Of a DNA stretch of 64,000 nt, positions 43,030 to 56,400 are shown in pieces. The stretch is taken from positions 1-64,000 of the forward strand of contig CAJNOL010001360.1 in assembly GCA_905250125.1 (NCBI GenBank), given 5' to 3'. How positions within the stretch are numbered: position 1 is the first letter of the stretch; each line of letters begins with the position of its first letter. The notes under the pieces are model-generated. The model saw only the letters and a list, made by a program, of their open reading frames with translations. It searched no databases and had not been told where the DNA came from. Origin of the DNA: Rotaria sordida. Taxonomy: Eukaryota > Rotifera > Eurotatoria > Philodinida > Philodinidae. The position numbers and the translations under genes are program-made.

Positions 43030-44172
43030 ATGTCTTCACAAAGTGTTTGGTTTGCCTATGATCCACAGTGGGCAACATCAATTCGTGCACGTTTAAATGA
43101 TACTGATATTTCTGATTTATGGTTAATTGAAAATGTAACATCTACTCAAACACCACATATTATTCTTGATAAATATTTAGGTAATCCAATTCAACAAATA
43201 ACAACAAAAAAATCTTCAGATAATGAAAATAATTATGATCCATTACGTGGTGATCATCAAACAATTGAATCATTAAATAATTTTCTTCAACGACAATGTT
43301 GGCGTAGTGCTGTTGATTGGACAACAAATTATTTATTTAAATATCCAAATGATTATCATATATGGTTTATACGTTTTGCTTGTTTAATTAAATTACGTTT
43401 ATTTCCAACAATTGAAAATGAATTTGAAACATTTGGAAATTTAAATTCATATATTAAATTACCATTTAGTTTACGTTTACTTCATGCTGAATTACCAATT
43501 TATATGGATTCAAATCATTTTCATGATGGTTTAGATCGTTTATTTCGTTTATTAATGATAACAAATACAATATTAAGTATTTTACCTAAAGATCAAACAC
43601 AATTATGGCATAAAAGACGTTTACGTATATTATATTCAATAGCAAATTGTTATATATTAATGAAACGTATTGATTTAATAATATCAATTATTGAAAATCA
43701 AATAATTAAAAATGAAAATTTTGAACAACAAATTGAACTTTATTTATTAATTGTACGTATATTATTACAAACAGGTGATGATTATAATGCACAACGTGCA
43801 TTTGATCGTGCTTTAAATTTATTATCATCAAAAGAAAATTTATCAAATGAATTTTTATTAACAAAAGAACTTTTTTCATTATTTCGTAATGATTTTTTAA
43901 CAAATAAATTAATAACAACAATTAAAAATCCTATTGAAATAAATAATCATTGTGTTATTTTACTTTATATGTCAAAAATGAAAGAATCATTAGATTTATA
44001 TGAAAAATTAATACGAAATAAACAAGAAAATATTCATGAAGCAATTATTTATAATATATGTACGATTTATGAACTTGAATCATTTCGTTTTACACAAAAA
44101 AAACATGATTTAATTGATTATATTAGTCAACATATTGGAGATGGATTTAGTTTAACAGCATTAAAATTATAA
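43030..44172 (+). CDS. TRAPPC12: TRAPP complex subunit 12
   Basis: Subunit of the TRAPPIII tethering complex acting in ER-to-Golgi traffic and autophagy. A single uninterrupted ORF of 380 aa. An in-frame TGA at 43027-43029 directly precedes the ATG and fixes the N-terminus. TPR-like helical repeats run through residues about 80-350. The C-terminus is the most telling part: YNICTIYELESFRFTQKK, then GDGFSLTALKL, matching the conserved end of vertebrate TRAPPC12. The vertebrate protein is about 735 aa; its long N-terminal region is absent here, leaving a core protein. It is the only substantial intronless conserved gene in the window. An AG acceptor (43017-43018) lies 11 nt upstream of the start. 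Confidence 0.88.
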   Translation: MSSQSVWFAYDPQWATSIRARLNDTDISDLWLIENVTSTQTPHIILDKYLGNPIQQITTKKSSDNENNYDPLRGDHQTIESLNNFLQRQCWRSAVDWTTNYLFKYPNDYHIWFIRFACLIKLRLFPTIENEFETFGNLNSYIKLPFSLRLLHAELPIYMDSNHFHDGLDRLFRLLMITNTILSILPKDQTQLWHKRRLRILYSIANCYILMKRIDLIISIIENQIIKNENFEQQIELYLLIVRILLQTGDDYNAQRAFDRALNLLSSKENLSNEFLLTKELFSLFRNDFLTNKLITTIKNPIEINNHCVILLYMSKMKESLDLYEKLIRNKQENIHEAIIYNICTIYELESFRFTQKKHDLIDYISQHIGDGFSLTALKL

Positions 44173-46183
44173 ACATAAATATTTTTGTTTTTTTTAATAA
44201 ATAAATAATAATATAAAAAAAAAAAACTTTTAACTTCTGTTTTGCTTTTCTTCATTTTCAATTTGAAACAAAAAAAAAACAAATATCGGGTATAATTACA
44301 GACCGTGAATTTCAACAAATTCGAATTGGTTAAGAAAAATCAATTCATAGGTCAGAACGTTCCTAATCAAATAAACTTGAAGAGTTTTGCAATCTATGTT
44401 TCCAAAAAAGACAGTTGCTGAGATTAGAGATGGAAATGGTCTGAATAGACCAGATCGAACAGTAACCGATACCGATTCTATCTTTGCAGCATCCATTGCA
44501 GACATAAGGTTTTTAACAATATAACTATTGAATTGATTATAAAAACACATTGAGATAGATAGTATTATTTGATGTGGTTAATTACCAACAAAATTTTATT
44601 AGACTCTCTCCAGAATACAAATCTATGATCTTCTATTATGGAAATTTATAACGCTCTTCCAAAGATGGTCTTCTATTGCGAGTTAGGTTTTTGCTAATAT
44701 TTATCTAGAAAATCAAGAATTTTTGAAAAAATTTTCTAATATTCAGATAGGAGTTATTAGCAACTAAGTGACGGAAAACCAGAGTTTTGGGTGTTGAAGC
44801 CAACAAAAATCTGCTGAACTTCTGAAAAAAAATATTTTGGAAAATTCATGGTCTTCTATTTTGGGGATACTTACATAAATTCTACGGATTATCTTAAGGT
44901 GAATAGGTTAGTATAGTAAAAGCAGGAAAGTAAATAAGATAGACTGACGATCGACCTTTAGCCAGACTGGTTCCATCTTTAGTCGAGATGTCTACTCAAA
45001 ATTGGATTGTCTTCGAATATAGTCCGAGACAACCTTAGATCAAGCTGTGAAATTGTTTCAGAAAATATTGATTTTTAATACTTGTTCCAGCACGCAAAGA
45101 ATAGCTATCCCTAAATCGAGCAGATTTCATATAATGCTAGATCTAGATCCAGAGTCTCATTTTTCATACTCACCTAAGCTATTCAAAACTATATAATTTG
45201 TTTTTCATATGATCCATTATAGTTACACAATTTTTCAATACTAACATACGTTTTAAAAAACAAAAAGGCGATACTTCTATCTTAATATTGAATTACTAGG
45301 ATTAGACATTACGGAATCCGAACTCTTATTCGATACAGATCTATCATAGATAATCTTGAAATCCTCTCTATTGACTTCTATTTTCTCTTATTAATTACCT
45401 GAGAATAATTGCAATGAAGATTGAACCTGGAGTTTCGAGTTCGGTACATATCAAAATAGGATTAATTAACATTATTCAGCTATAGATGTTGCTGAGAACA
45501 TGCAAGTTTTTATTCAAAGACGTCCAGTTCATTTAAAGTTCTACTTAAAAAAATTTTTTTTTTCGATTGTTCCCAACTGATATGTTAATAACGACATTAA
45601 TATGACACGCATATTAATCAAAACTAATTGTTGTTTTTCTTTTCCGTTAGAAAAATAGCATTTTTCAATTTGTTTTATATCCGCTTTGATTCTCTAATCT
45701 GTAACTCAAACGAAAAGGAAAGCTACTTATAAACCTTGAGACTAATACAGATTTTTGAATAAGAGGATTTACTTTTTTATATTTTGATAATGATTTCTTC
45801 AACGTCTCAAGCAGCGACAAAACAAATGTAAGATCATTTTTTCATTCTTTTCAGAAAACTTCAAATCCTAAATTCAAATACTCTTATTGTCTTATACTTT
45901 AAATAGAATGATTAATTTAACTAGAATTAGTTATTAAACTCTAAACATTTATCATTATTGAATTCGAAACTAATTAATATGTATGTTCAACTACTCTAGA
46001 ATGTTATAACAAAAACTTCATTTGACTAAATTTCTATTAAATTATAATTCGTACTACGAACATCTTTGTCATATACTTTACTTAGATACATAAATAACTT
46101 ATCTAAATCAAAATTGTTTTTGAAATTTTCTGTTCAATATTGAAACGATGAATTATTTTAGATCAATTTTTTTTTAAAAAAAG
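44173..46183. other. Intergenic region between TRAPPC12 and COX18
   Basis: About 2 kb on the plus strand. TRAPPC12 3' sequence with AATAAA-like words (about 44200) comes first. The rest is AT-rich, with variants of the word gtcttctatt near 44630, 44668 and 44850 but no clear repeat structure. No coding exon was recognised. Confidence 0.4.
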
Positions 46184-48899
46184 ATGTTATCTTGTCGTCG
46201 TTTAATTTTATCTTATTCATATTTTCCTTCCAATCGAATTTCATCTTTATTAATAACACGTTATAATTCATCATCAATTGATATATCAAATATTCTTCAA
46301 GAACATTCATTTAATTTTGAAAAAAAATCATCAACAACAATTGCATATGAAACATTTGTTCAAACACCATCGGAATTTGTTGCTAATAGTCTTTTACAAA
46401 TACATGATAGTTTAAATTTACCATGGTGGGCAACAATAGCTTTAGCAACAATTACTTTTCGTGTTATTGTTGGTGCATCAATAACAATATTACAACAACG
46501 TTTTATTGAACGTCTTCAAATTGTTCGACGTACTGTTAAAAATGAATTAGAACCACGTGTAAAAATATTAAATATACAAGCTATGAAAGGAAAAACAGCA
46601 ACTGTACTTGAAGAGAAAAAAAATCTTCAACGAGACGTAAAAAAATCTATGAATATATGAGAAATTTTTTTTTTTAATTATTTTCAAAAATCTTTATTGA
46701 TAGGCTCTTCAATTAACAAAACGAGGTTATAGTGAACTCAATGTTCATCCAGGCAAATTACTTATTCTAGCATTATTTGGTTCTATTCCATGGCTTTATT
46801 TTACATTTGGTATTCGTATGATCTGCACGTCACCTATCACTCATCGTAAGTTATTTTTAAGTCAAAACTAAATTCTCTCATTCATAGATATACGATCAAA
46901 GACTATGAATACCCTGAAAAGAGTTTATGTCTCTAGCTTATTGCTATGGAGATACAGTACTTTTTAAATACATGTCGTGACTTGTTCAGAACATCATAAA
47001 AACTGATTTTCGAATTTCGACTTGAAACTTTGCATAGAGACAGATGTTAAAGAGAGTAGATTTTTTTTTGTGAATGATTCAGATCTAGTCGTTGCTCCTA
47101 TCCTAAGATGCAACTATGGTAATAACGTGTCTTTTACATCATACATATAAACCAATAGATTTGACATTCTTGTTTTAGTATCTCTACACAAAGTTTCAAA
47201 TTAAAATTCGAAAATCAATTTTTCTGATGTTTCTCAGAAGGACGGCAGCATTTATTTAAAAAATATCATAAAAGTGCAGTATCTCCGTAGCAATAAGCTA
47301 AGGACATGGACACTTTTCAAGATATTCAGAACTCATTTGGATCTACATAATTCACATAATCTCGACATAATAGTGATTGAACAGATGGTGGTCTTTTCTG
47401 GTAAATGTGGTAATGACTCTACACATTCTGCTATTAACGCGCTGTACACATTTTTCAGACAATCTTGACGATGATCTTATAAGAATCAAGTCAGAATCAG
47501 CTGTTACTTTTAGAGAATAACTCATTGAGTTAGTTCTCGGCACACTGAAATGATTGCTCATATCCTCATTAGTCATTTCGCTGATATGACTAATAATGAT
47601 CGGTACATCAACAATTCTCAGAAAATATTAAATACAGAATTGGACGAATGAAGTTATTATTACAATTTTTTCATTTTCTATTTATTTTTATAGAGAACAT
47701 TAATAACAAGTTATCCAAAACGTGATATTTTGTTCCTAGTTTTTATGAACAAAAAAATAAAAATAATCCTATATAGAATAAAATGTCACAACTACAATAC
47801 CTTAATCAGCAAAGTACGAACAGTAAAGTCAACTCTTCTCTTTCATACAGTTCTACAAGACAGTAGAAAAACATCAATGTTTATAAAACAACAACTTAAA
47901 CTTCAAGTTGTTTATAAGCAAAAAATATTAAAGTCTTATTGCATTTCAAAGATGTTAAAATACAAATATTATCTTGTAAAAAATTTCAACGATCTGATCT
48001 TATTAAAAGATCGCTTTGAGAAAATACACGTTCAATTAATTGGTTTTTTATTTTTAATTATCAATTTTTGCTTTTTTGAATTTTATGATTCGAGTCAACG
48101 ATACTCAACTTTCGAGTTCATTACGTCTAGTAAAACTGAAAATCTGAAACACAAATATTTGTTTAAGATGAATTTGTAATTAAATAGTATCTATAAAGTT
48201 TATGATAAATATTATAACTTGTACGAGTACAACTTTTGAGAAGAAAACAAAGAGATTGACGTATTTTTATTGTTTTATTTTATAGATTTGACTGAGTATT
48301 CACTTGACTTTTATTTTAACTTTATATATACATGATTATTTTTAGCTACCATATCTCAAGAAGGTATTTTATGGTTTCAAAATTTAGCAGAAGCTGATCC
48401 ATATGGTATTTTACCATTAGGTTTTCTTATACACAGTCTTATAGGAATTAGTGTATGTTGATAAAATTTATTATTATTTACTTTATCATTATAATTATAT
48501 TCTAGTTTAATGCAGTAGAAAAGCCAGGTTTAATAAATCCACGACTTATAACAGCTGGTCGAATTCAACGTGGAATTACTCGGACAGTAGTTATTGGTTT
48601 TACTTTAATTGCATTTAAATTACCTGCTGTAAGATTTTTTTTTTCTTAAAAATTAATCATATTTATATCATTTTTTTCCTGTTTTTTGATGATAATATTA
48701 GGGTATTCTTTTGTTTTGGACATTGAATAGTATATTACAACTTTCTCAAACAATTATTTTTGAATTACCACGAATACGTAATATGTTAGGTCTTCAACCA
48801 TCTCGATTTGGTTCTCAACCTATTCGACTTCGATGGACTTTATGGAAAAATAAATGGTCATTTTTTTTTCGAACACTTAAATGGTATTCAAAATTATAA
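46184..48899 (+). CDS. COX18: Mitochondrial inner membrane insertase COX18
   Basis: OXA1/YidC-family insertase that helps export the COX2 tail during assembly of cytochrome c oxidase. Exons 46184-46636, 46704-46845, 48346-48452, 48506-48628, 48702-48899; 340 aa, near the usual family length. The Arg/Ser-rich N-terminus with no acidic residues before about 30 fits a mitochondrial presequence. Family features: LPWWATIALATITFRV (first core membrane segment), a long charged matrix loop, HPGKLLILALFGSIPWLYFTF, GILWFQNLAEADPYGILPL, then IGFTLIAFKLPA and GILLFWTLNSILQLSQ. GILWF-DL-like and the paired C-terminal membrane segments distinguish the family. Intron 2 is 1.5 kb and carries a fold-back element and a 149-codon ORF. 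Confidence 0.9.
46878..47350. repeat. Fold-back element in COX18 intron 2
   Basis: The left arm (46904 on: tatgaataccctgaaaag, then ctagcttattgctatggaga) pairs with the right arm (47281-47329: tctccgtagcaataagctaa, then acacttttcaagatattcag). Inner blocks with gattttcgaattt and gaaactttg pair too. The centre is near 47115. Arm sequence is shared with the elements at 5711-6709 and 60725-61000. Confidence 0.75.
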
Positions 48900-51800
48900 T
48901 TTGTATATAAATATTTCTTTTCTTCATTATTAGGATAAATAAACTAAAAGTTTTTTTTTGTTTTTTGTCTATAATAAATATCGAGTGTCCTAGAGAAAAT
49001 GGATCTTTCAGTATGTTAATAAGATTTCTTTTACGATTCGTTTAAATTTTCTTTCTCGATAGATTCATCTTTTAATTCTCTATAAAATGATATATTTTTT
49101 ATTAACAGAGACGTAATTCAGCACTGAAGGATGTGAGTGTATGAGTGCATGAGTAGAAGACCTAAACTCATACTCACATTCTAACATCCATCAAATACAC
49201 AACAGTAGGGTTAGAACAAGTTTTTTTTCTTTTCCATTATCAAGAATTTTTAGTCATCAAACACTTCAAATTTAATTATAGTGATGGAAAAAAGTTTAAC
49301 AACAACGTATTTTTGACCCTTTTTGGTATAATGTTAAGCATCTAGTTCAAATCTAGTTATTGATTTTTAATAGCCAATGAAGTTTTCTATCCAATGCGAT
49401 TTGAAAACTACCCAGTCTGGGTTTTTTTTGAAAACTTTGTCATTATAGTTCATCGATGAAATCTTTCAAAGGAACCATCTGAACTAACACTCGCTGTTTG
49501 AACTCATATTAGGCCTAGAAGAAGGTCTCGATAAAGTTAGCCAAAGTCTAAAAGAGTTCATTCCCAAGTGCCTTTGACAACGAGTTATGATTGATTTATT
49601 GGATTTTCGACTCATTTATGTAGATAATTCTCGAAAAATAAAATCACGGAGTTCCAATCTGAGATTTTTGCCTATAGATGGATGCGTCTAATGACTCTTA
49701 GAATATTCTGAAAGTTTCAGTCGAACCAAAAAAATGCTCCTTCGCCAACATATTGAGTTGACAAAAATAGTCCTGTTTGTCACAAAAATCGAGCTCACTT
49801 GAAAATTTAATAACTTAACGAACGAACATTCTTTTCGGTTGAAACTTACATGATGTTCTAAGACTCTAAATACAAATCTATGAGCAAAATTTTGGATCGA
49901 AAACTTCATTATTTGGTTTTTCGGTAGGTACCTACAAAAAATAAGTCGAAGATCCAGTAAACCGATCATAATTCCGCGTCAAAAATACATGAAGATGACC
50001 TCTTTTAGTCTTTTACTAGTCTTACTGAGACTTGCTTATGAGTCCGGAATATAATCTCAAACAACTGGTGTTTATTGGGGTAGTTCCCTCATTCGTATAG
50101 AATATATTAGATAGAATACTCCATTGGCTATTAAAATCATTGTCTGAATTTAATTTAAGTGCTTAACATTATTTTTAAGAAAATCAAACCTACGTTGTTA
50201 TTAAACCTTTTTCCATCAGTATACATTGACCTGCTCAATTCAGAGCGAATAAGTATATTCTTTCGATTAGTAAAAAGTAATATTGAAAGAAATACCTATG
50301 CAAAATCTGAAACAAACGCTAAAAAAATTGTATTAAGAAATTGTTTATCTTGAACTGTTCATTTTGAATCGTATCTCGAGAATGATGGATGTTTATTTAC
50401 ATCATTAACAAAGAGGAGTATAACTTATAAAGGGCGCGTGACATCTTCGCTCCTGCCTATGAAATTTGTCCTTCCAGTGCTGAGTGACATCCTGTTTATA
50501 AAATATATAGCATTTTATAGAAAATTAAAAGACGAACCTATTGAAAACGACAAAAGAATATTAAAAGAAATCCCATTAAAATATTAAGAGATTCATTTTT
50601 TCTAGGACATCCGATATGATAAAAAAAAAAAAGATTATTGAGATTTATCTAAATTTTTGGACCTATTTTTGCGACAAAAATATGAATGCTTTAGTTTCTA
50701 AAATGATAAATATATGATGAAAGAGATTAAATAGCATGTCATAATAAGAGTTATTCTATTAATTGACACCTTTCTTTGTTGATTCATGAGTTGTTTTGAA
50801 GTCATCTCATATTTTTAATTAAATCATTTCCATTAGTCTGATGATGAGTTCATATGAATAGAAAAAAAATGAGGTCGAGATTTATTTTAAAAAAACATCT
50901 GTTTTTCTTCAAATCTAACACATGACTATGCCAAATGATAAATTGCTTTTGAAATAAATCTTAAGCCTCATTGAATAAGTCCTATTAAGATGACAGAATG
51001 AATAAGTCTTTCTTCTTCGACTATGATTAACTCTGCATGAATAAAGTTCTTAATGAGACTAATTATAAAAATGTCAAACTTTCCAATACCTTCTATCTTT
51101 AAATAGACGTATAAGATAAAAATTGTCTTTTTTTGCATTGTAAAATTATCAACCTTGATCTTTTATGATAAGAACTACATTAAAATTTTGATATTTCTCA
51201 ATCGAACTACTTCTATTGAGAACTTTATTTATGTAAATTTTAGAATTTTTACTAAAATAATTCTAACTCAAAAAAAAAAAGAACATTTCATACATCTGAA
51301 TCTTTTTTAAATTTTCTTACGTTTTATAAAGGCATGTGTAATACGGTAAGATTCATCTCAAAAATAATTTATTACTTGACTAGATTCGTTCATAAGTCAA
51401 ACATTTTTATCCGGTACATACACCAGAAGTTTTGGAGAACAAATCTTAATTAAGATCTCAAAAAGTATTCAAACTAATTAAATCCTAATAATTATACTTA
51501 ATTGAAATGAAAAGATTCATTTAAACAGGTGATGGAAATTATTCAAATGAGTTTTTATCTTTAGATCAACAGACGTATTTTATTTTTAAGCCTAAACATT
51601 CTACTATTAAACAATAGAATCAGATTTTTCTATTAGTAAGCTACTCTTTTCAATAGAATAAACCGAGAAAAAAAGATTCAATATAATTCAAATTATTATA
51701 TGTTAATACTGTTGAAATTGCTTGCAAGAAGAAAATTTTCTTCAGACTTCCGTATTCATAATCTATCGTGCTCCAATAAGCATATGAAAAAAAAAATCCC

Positions 51801-52678
51801 TCCCACATAAAAATCATGTTTCTATAAAAACATTTACATAAAATAAGATTATAATAATCTATTTCGAAGAATAAATGATATTTTGAAATAATTACAAATA
51901 AACCTTAATGAACTCAACATTTGTGATGTTCAAAAAAATTTTCTTTTTCTTCTTCTTATTCATTAAAATCTTGCAATCAATCAGAAATTCTTCACTTGAT
52001 AATATCATTGATTAAATTTTTTTTTTGTTTGCTTTTAAATTATAGAAACAAAAAATGAATACTTTTTTTTTACAGGTAACCATCTCGTTTCCTTATGTCT
52101 TTTTTTTCCTAAAGAACAAAAAAAAAATACACAAATGCACACAAAAAAAAAACGAGACTATACAGAAAAAGAAAAAGAAATAGGTAAAACGAAAGGGCCA
52201 AATTAGAAATCGATCTATATACGTGCTGTTTTATATACAAGCAAAATATTCACACATACACATACACGAATATTTTTTATTTTATTTTATACAAATGAAA
52301 GAATTATTCTGTTGTTTTTCTCTTCTTCATCATAAATATACAACATAAAAAGAAAAAAAGGAAAAAAAAACGAAGATCACAGATGAAACAATGACACATT
52401 GTAATGAATAGAATATACCTTTATATACATCAAACTGCTTCTTTCTTTTTTTTTTTAAATGATATACACAAATAGAAACAAACAACGATCAATGTTGATT
52501 GTAAAGCAATGAAATACATATACATATATATGATCTAATGAGACAAAACCGGGGCTAATGAGCTGTCTTTGTCTATATACAAAACACACAATTAAAATTA
52601 TTTAGGTACCTGAACATGGTTTGATTGATATATACATATTTATATATTTATATACATAAATAATTTATGTTTTTCTTT
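48900..52678. other. Convergent intergenic region between COX18 and ankyrin-2
   Basis: Contains COX18 3' sequence, the fold-back at 49362-50140, about 1.8 kb of AT-rich DNA in which nothing is recognised, and from about 52070 a poly-A/T and pyrimidine-rich stretch that is probably the ankyrin-2 3' UTR. Confidence 0.4.
49362..50140. repeat. 780-bp fold-back element downstream of COX18
   Basis: The left end tttttaatagccaatga (49364) pairs with the right end tggctattaaaa (about 50125). Inner blocks pair in order: 49550-49625 (aaaagagttcat; gagttatgattgatttattg) with 49935-50010, and 49690-49725 (ctcttagaata; gaaagtttcagtcgaacc) with 49835-49870. The centre is near 49765. The arms are diverged, with no coding capacity. 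Confidence 0.72.
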
Positions 52679-53399
52679 TTACAACATGCCAATTTGATTG
52701 AATACAGATTCATCATCACCATAAAGATCAATAAGTACACCTAAGACTTGTGGATGTTCATGTGCAAGTGCCCATTCAATAAGTGACGTATCACCTGTTT
52801 TACGTTGTTCATCATAATGACGCCAATCGACACCATGTTTAAGTAAAGTAACGACAACCAAACCTTGATTACATTCAATAGCTCGTTCTAATGGTGTCTT
52901 ATTTTCAAATCCAGCATAATCAACAGGAAAACCACGTGATAATAGATAATCAATTATATCCAAACGACCATAACCTATAGCAACATTTAATGCTGATTCA
53001 CGGGCTACTGATATGCAATACTAAATAAAATATATTTAGTAAAAAAAGAATCTAATAAAATAAACCTACAGGATTATGACCAAGATGAAGAAGTAAATCA
53101 ACCATAGCAAGTCGTCCATTAGCAATAGCTGTATAAAGTGGTGTATGTCCATTTGAATCAAGTAAACACGTATCAGCTACAGTTGGTTGTTGTCGAAGAC
53201 GACTATGTATACGTATTATACTTGCAACATCATTTGTTCGTACAGCTTGATGTAAATCAATTTTTGGTATTTGTACGTCATTTTGTTGTTGCGTTGATTT
53301 TCCTGAATATGATGGATGTTGATAAGGTGCATAATGTATACGATGTTGAGAAACTACAGAACCACCGTTATGATGATGAAAATTATTTTCAGTCAACAT
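52679..53399 (-). CDS. Ankyrin repeat protein 2
   Basis: Two exons, 53399-53070 and 53020-52679, joining in phase 0 to give 223 aa. A His/Gln-rich N-terminus is followed by ankyrin-like repeats: DLHQAVRTNDVASIIRIHSR, GHTPLYTAIANGRLAMVDLL, SALNVAIGYGRLDIIDYLL, TPLERAIECNQGLVVVTLL, and a last one with SLIEWALAHEHPQVLGVLI. The frame stays open upstream to another ATG at 53477, adding a hydrophobic stretch (YIFFFLLLFVSILIT) that could be a signal anchor. I prefer 53399 because a long pyrimidine tract ending in AG lies just before it, so the upstream codons look like intron or leader. Function unknown. Confidence 0.75.
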
Positions 53400-53477
53400 A
53401 CTACTCGTGATCAAGATGGAAACAAACAGAAGCAAGAAAAAAAATATATATGTATATCTAGAAGAAATATATGTCAT

Positions 53478-56400
53478 TCATCAGCCACATAAGAAGAGAT
53501 ATACGTATTAATGACATTATTCCTCGTTTTGTCGTCGCTCTTTTTTCATTATAATTAAACATCTTCTTAACATATTTGTTGTTTTGCTTTTGAATCAAAC
53601 GAATAGAAAAGAAAATTAATGCTTACATCTGATTGTCAATAAGCAAGACAAAAATTTTCTTTTTTTTGTTTCCTTTTTTTACTATTTATTAAAGTACATG
53701 TCGATTGATGTCGGTGTCAACTGTTAATATAAAGAAGGAAGTAGAAAAGAAAATGATCAGGGGACATTGACCTCTATTTATTCGATTTATATCACAATAG
53801 TTATATCTTCATCAAATACTCTCTCATAATATATGTTATCGACAGAATGAATATGGCGCATGTCTTCATTTACTACGTATTCTTATTTCGCTTACAACTA
53901 ATCATCCATCATTTTTATTTGATAATTTCATTGCCAACTATGCACAATGATGTAAGACCTTGTTCTCATAAGATACGTATGAATTATTATTCACAAAGCA
54001 AAGTAAAAAAGAAAGTAAGAAAAAGGATAAGAAGAAAAAGAAAAACGAATCATAGTCTATAGATGTGTCATGAATACATTTATATTTACTCATTGGCAAT
54101 TTACTAGTATATGAATATATTTATATATATATGTACATTATTTAGTCAATCGAAAACTTACTGCTACAGTCTATAACAATGTGTGCATTTTTGTTTCATT
54201 TTTGAGTAGTGTCTTGGCATGTCTTTCTTTTCTTTATATTTTATGTGAGCTACATTTCATTTACTTGAAGATGAAAGCATCATCGACATCCACGCCACTA
54301 TTTACTACCTTTGCTCTTTCGTCTACCGAAAAAAGAAAAGACAGAAATGAAAAAAAAAAGTTCGAAATCACTCAACTCACTTAATAGTAAAAAAAAGAAA
54401 ACGATGCAGATAAAAAAAGAAACAGCAATATCGTTGTTATTATTTGCTGCTTCTACTGCTTGCGTCGATAGGCAAATCAAGTAACAATACCACGCCGACA
54501 GTGCATGTTCTGCCCCTTCTCTCTTTTTTTTTTCCTTTTACTCCTAAAAAACCACACGCGACAGCTGCCTGTCGAGTACGTATCATTGGAATATGATGAA
54601 AGAAATGAAAAAAAAAGCAGAAAAAGACAAGCTATAGCCTTGTCTCATCGGGAAACAACGGGGGCGATTTATTAGCAATACATGGGCAAAAACATAGAGA
54701 AAGAATGGAAGTAGTTTTTCCACTCACTATTTGTTCTTATTTGCAATGACGTTAGCATTTCAAAGCAAAAGAGAAAGAAAAGAAAATAGACAGCTTGTTG
54801 AGTTAGTTTACTATAGAATTTTCGAGAAGCAATATGAAATAAAAGTATTTTTTTATTGATTATCGATAAACAATCAATAAAAAACCAAAATTAAGATAAT
54901 AGAAATAACGAAAACAAAAAAAAACAATTTTGAAAATAAAGAATTATTTTGTTAAGATGCAAACGAAGAGACATAAAACATGAAAAAAAAAAAGATAGTT
55001 CGCTAAGAAGAAGAAAAAAAAAGACAAAGAAAGACTGATAAAAGATTCTATGAATATAATAATAAAAAGAAAATAAATAACCTTGGAAATTTTATATTTA
55101 TAATTTAATCTTTTTTTCGTTGTGTTTATCTGGTCATTTATTTTTGTTTCAAAATGCATTTTACGACATTTAGACAAAAAAAAAAAAAGTGCTTCATAAG
55201 TGCGAGTATATATAGTAAATACGTCATTCTCAGTGTAGAAGATAAAATACAAAAGAATAATGTCTGAAATATTTCTTTTTCGTGTACTCTTCACATATGT
55301 CGAGAGTCACTATTTGTTGAAAAGAAAGTTAATACATTAGTTTTTTTTTTTACTTATTTACGAATGAAAAATTTAACGTCCTTCGATCAAAGGCTAAACG
55401 GTGCCTGAGACGAAATCAAGGGTTATTTAGTTCAATTTTTAAGACAATCTTCATGCGAATATCGACAACGACTCCAGTCTACGAAGCATTCATTAAAATT
55501 TCTTTTTTTAATGCACATTCAAATGAATATCATTCAAAATCAAATTCTTAGGTCATTTCGATACTCTATAGAAAAGTTAATCTTACTATGGAAAAAAAAA
55601 ACATTTTCTACGACAATTATACTTCAATAATTTACAGAATTTTTGGATGTTTGTCCTAGTTTGTAATAGCAGAAATAAAAACCATATGTGGATGTCATAA
55701 TGTATTTTTTTTTTGTTTTATCACTAGTCAACGATTGTAATGAAACAAATGATTCAAGAAAATTGTACGTTACATCACCAACTGACAAAAAAAAAAACGA
55801 CTTTCTTATCATTATCTAGGTTTGATACGATTTGCTTTGAAGTAGAAGCTGATGCAATCATGATATGATTGTGAAGTCGTAATATAAGGATCAAACATAT
55901 AGGTAATGGTTGAAGTGTGCATAGTAAAATAAAAATGTGTCTTGATCTGTCTGTTATAACTATTCATACACTTAGATATAACCAACTCAGTTGAACTTAT
56001 CGAAATCAAACGAATTCAAGACAGTTAGATGTTAAGATCTAATCATTTGAGCTTTAAGAATAGATATCACTAATTCGAATTAAACTGAAAAAATATTCAT
56101 TATTTGTCTATACAGAAAGAATGACAAATCGACTGAAGACTGGTGCGAACCACGTTTTAAACACGTGTCACATCGTCGCTGGACAGAATATGTCGCATAT
56201 GATGTCACAAAGTACGGTACATACGTCATATTTTATTTTAGTATGTGTCATTGACGTGAATGTAATCATAAATAGTGGACTGTAGAAATTATCGATGTAA
56301 TCAATAAACGAAATTGAAGAGATGTGAGTTCGGTTGTATTCCCATAACACTAACTTTGTAGAAGTCGAAGAAGAACAATAAAGCCTAATAACTTTCAGAC

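Noticed and set aside
53138..53410. 90-codon plus-strand ORF
   Set aside because: It is exactly antisense to ankyrin-2 exon 1, whose translation is clearly ankyrin-like.
53400..53477. N-terminal hydrophobic extension of ankyrin-2
   Set aside because: The segment is a pyrimidine tract ending in AG directly before the next ATG, so it looks like intron or leader, not coding sequence; noted as an alternative start only.
54944..55294. 116-codon minus-strand ORF
   Set aside because: The translation is mostly Phe/Leu/Lys from poly-T and poly-A runs; no splice signals or domain.
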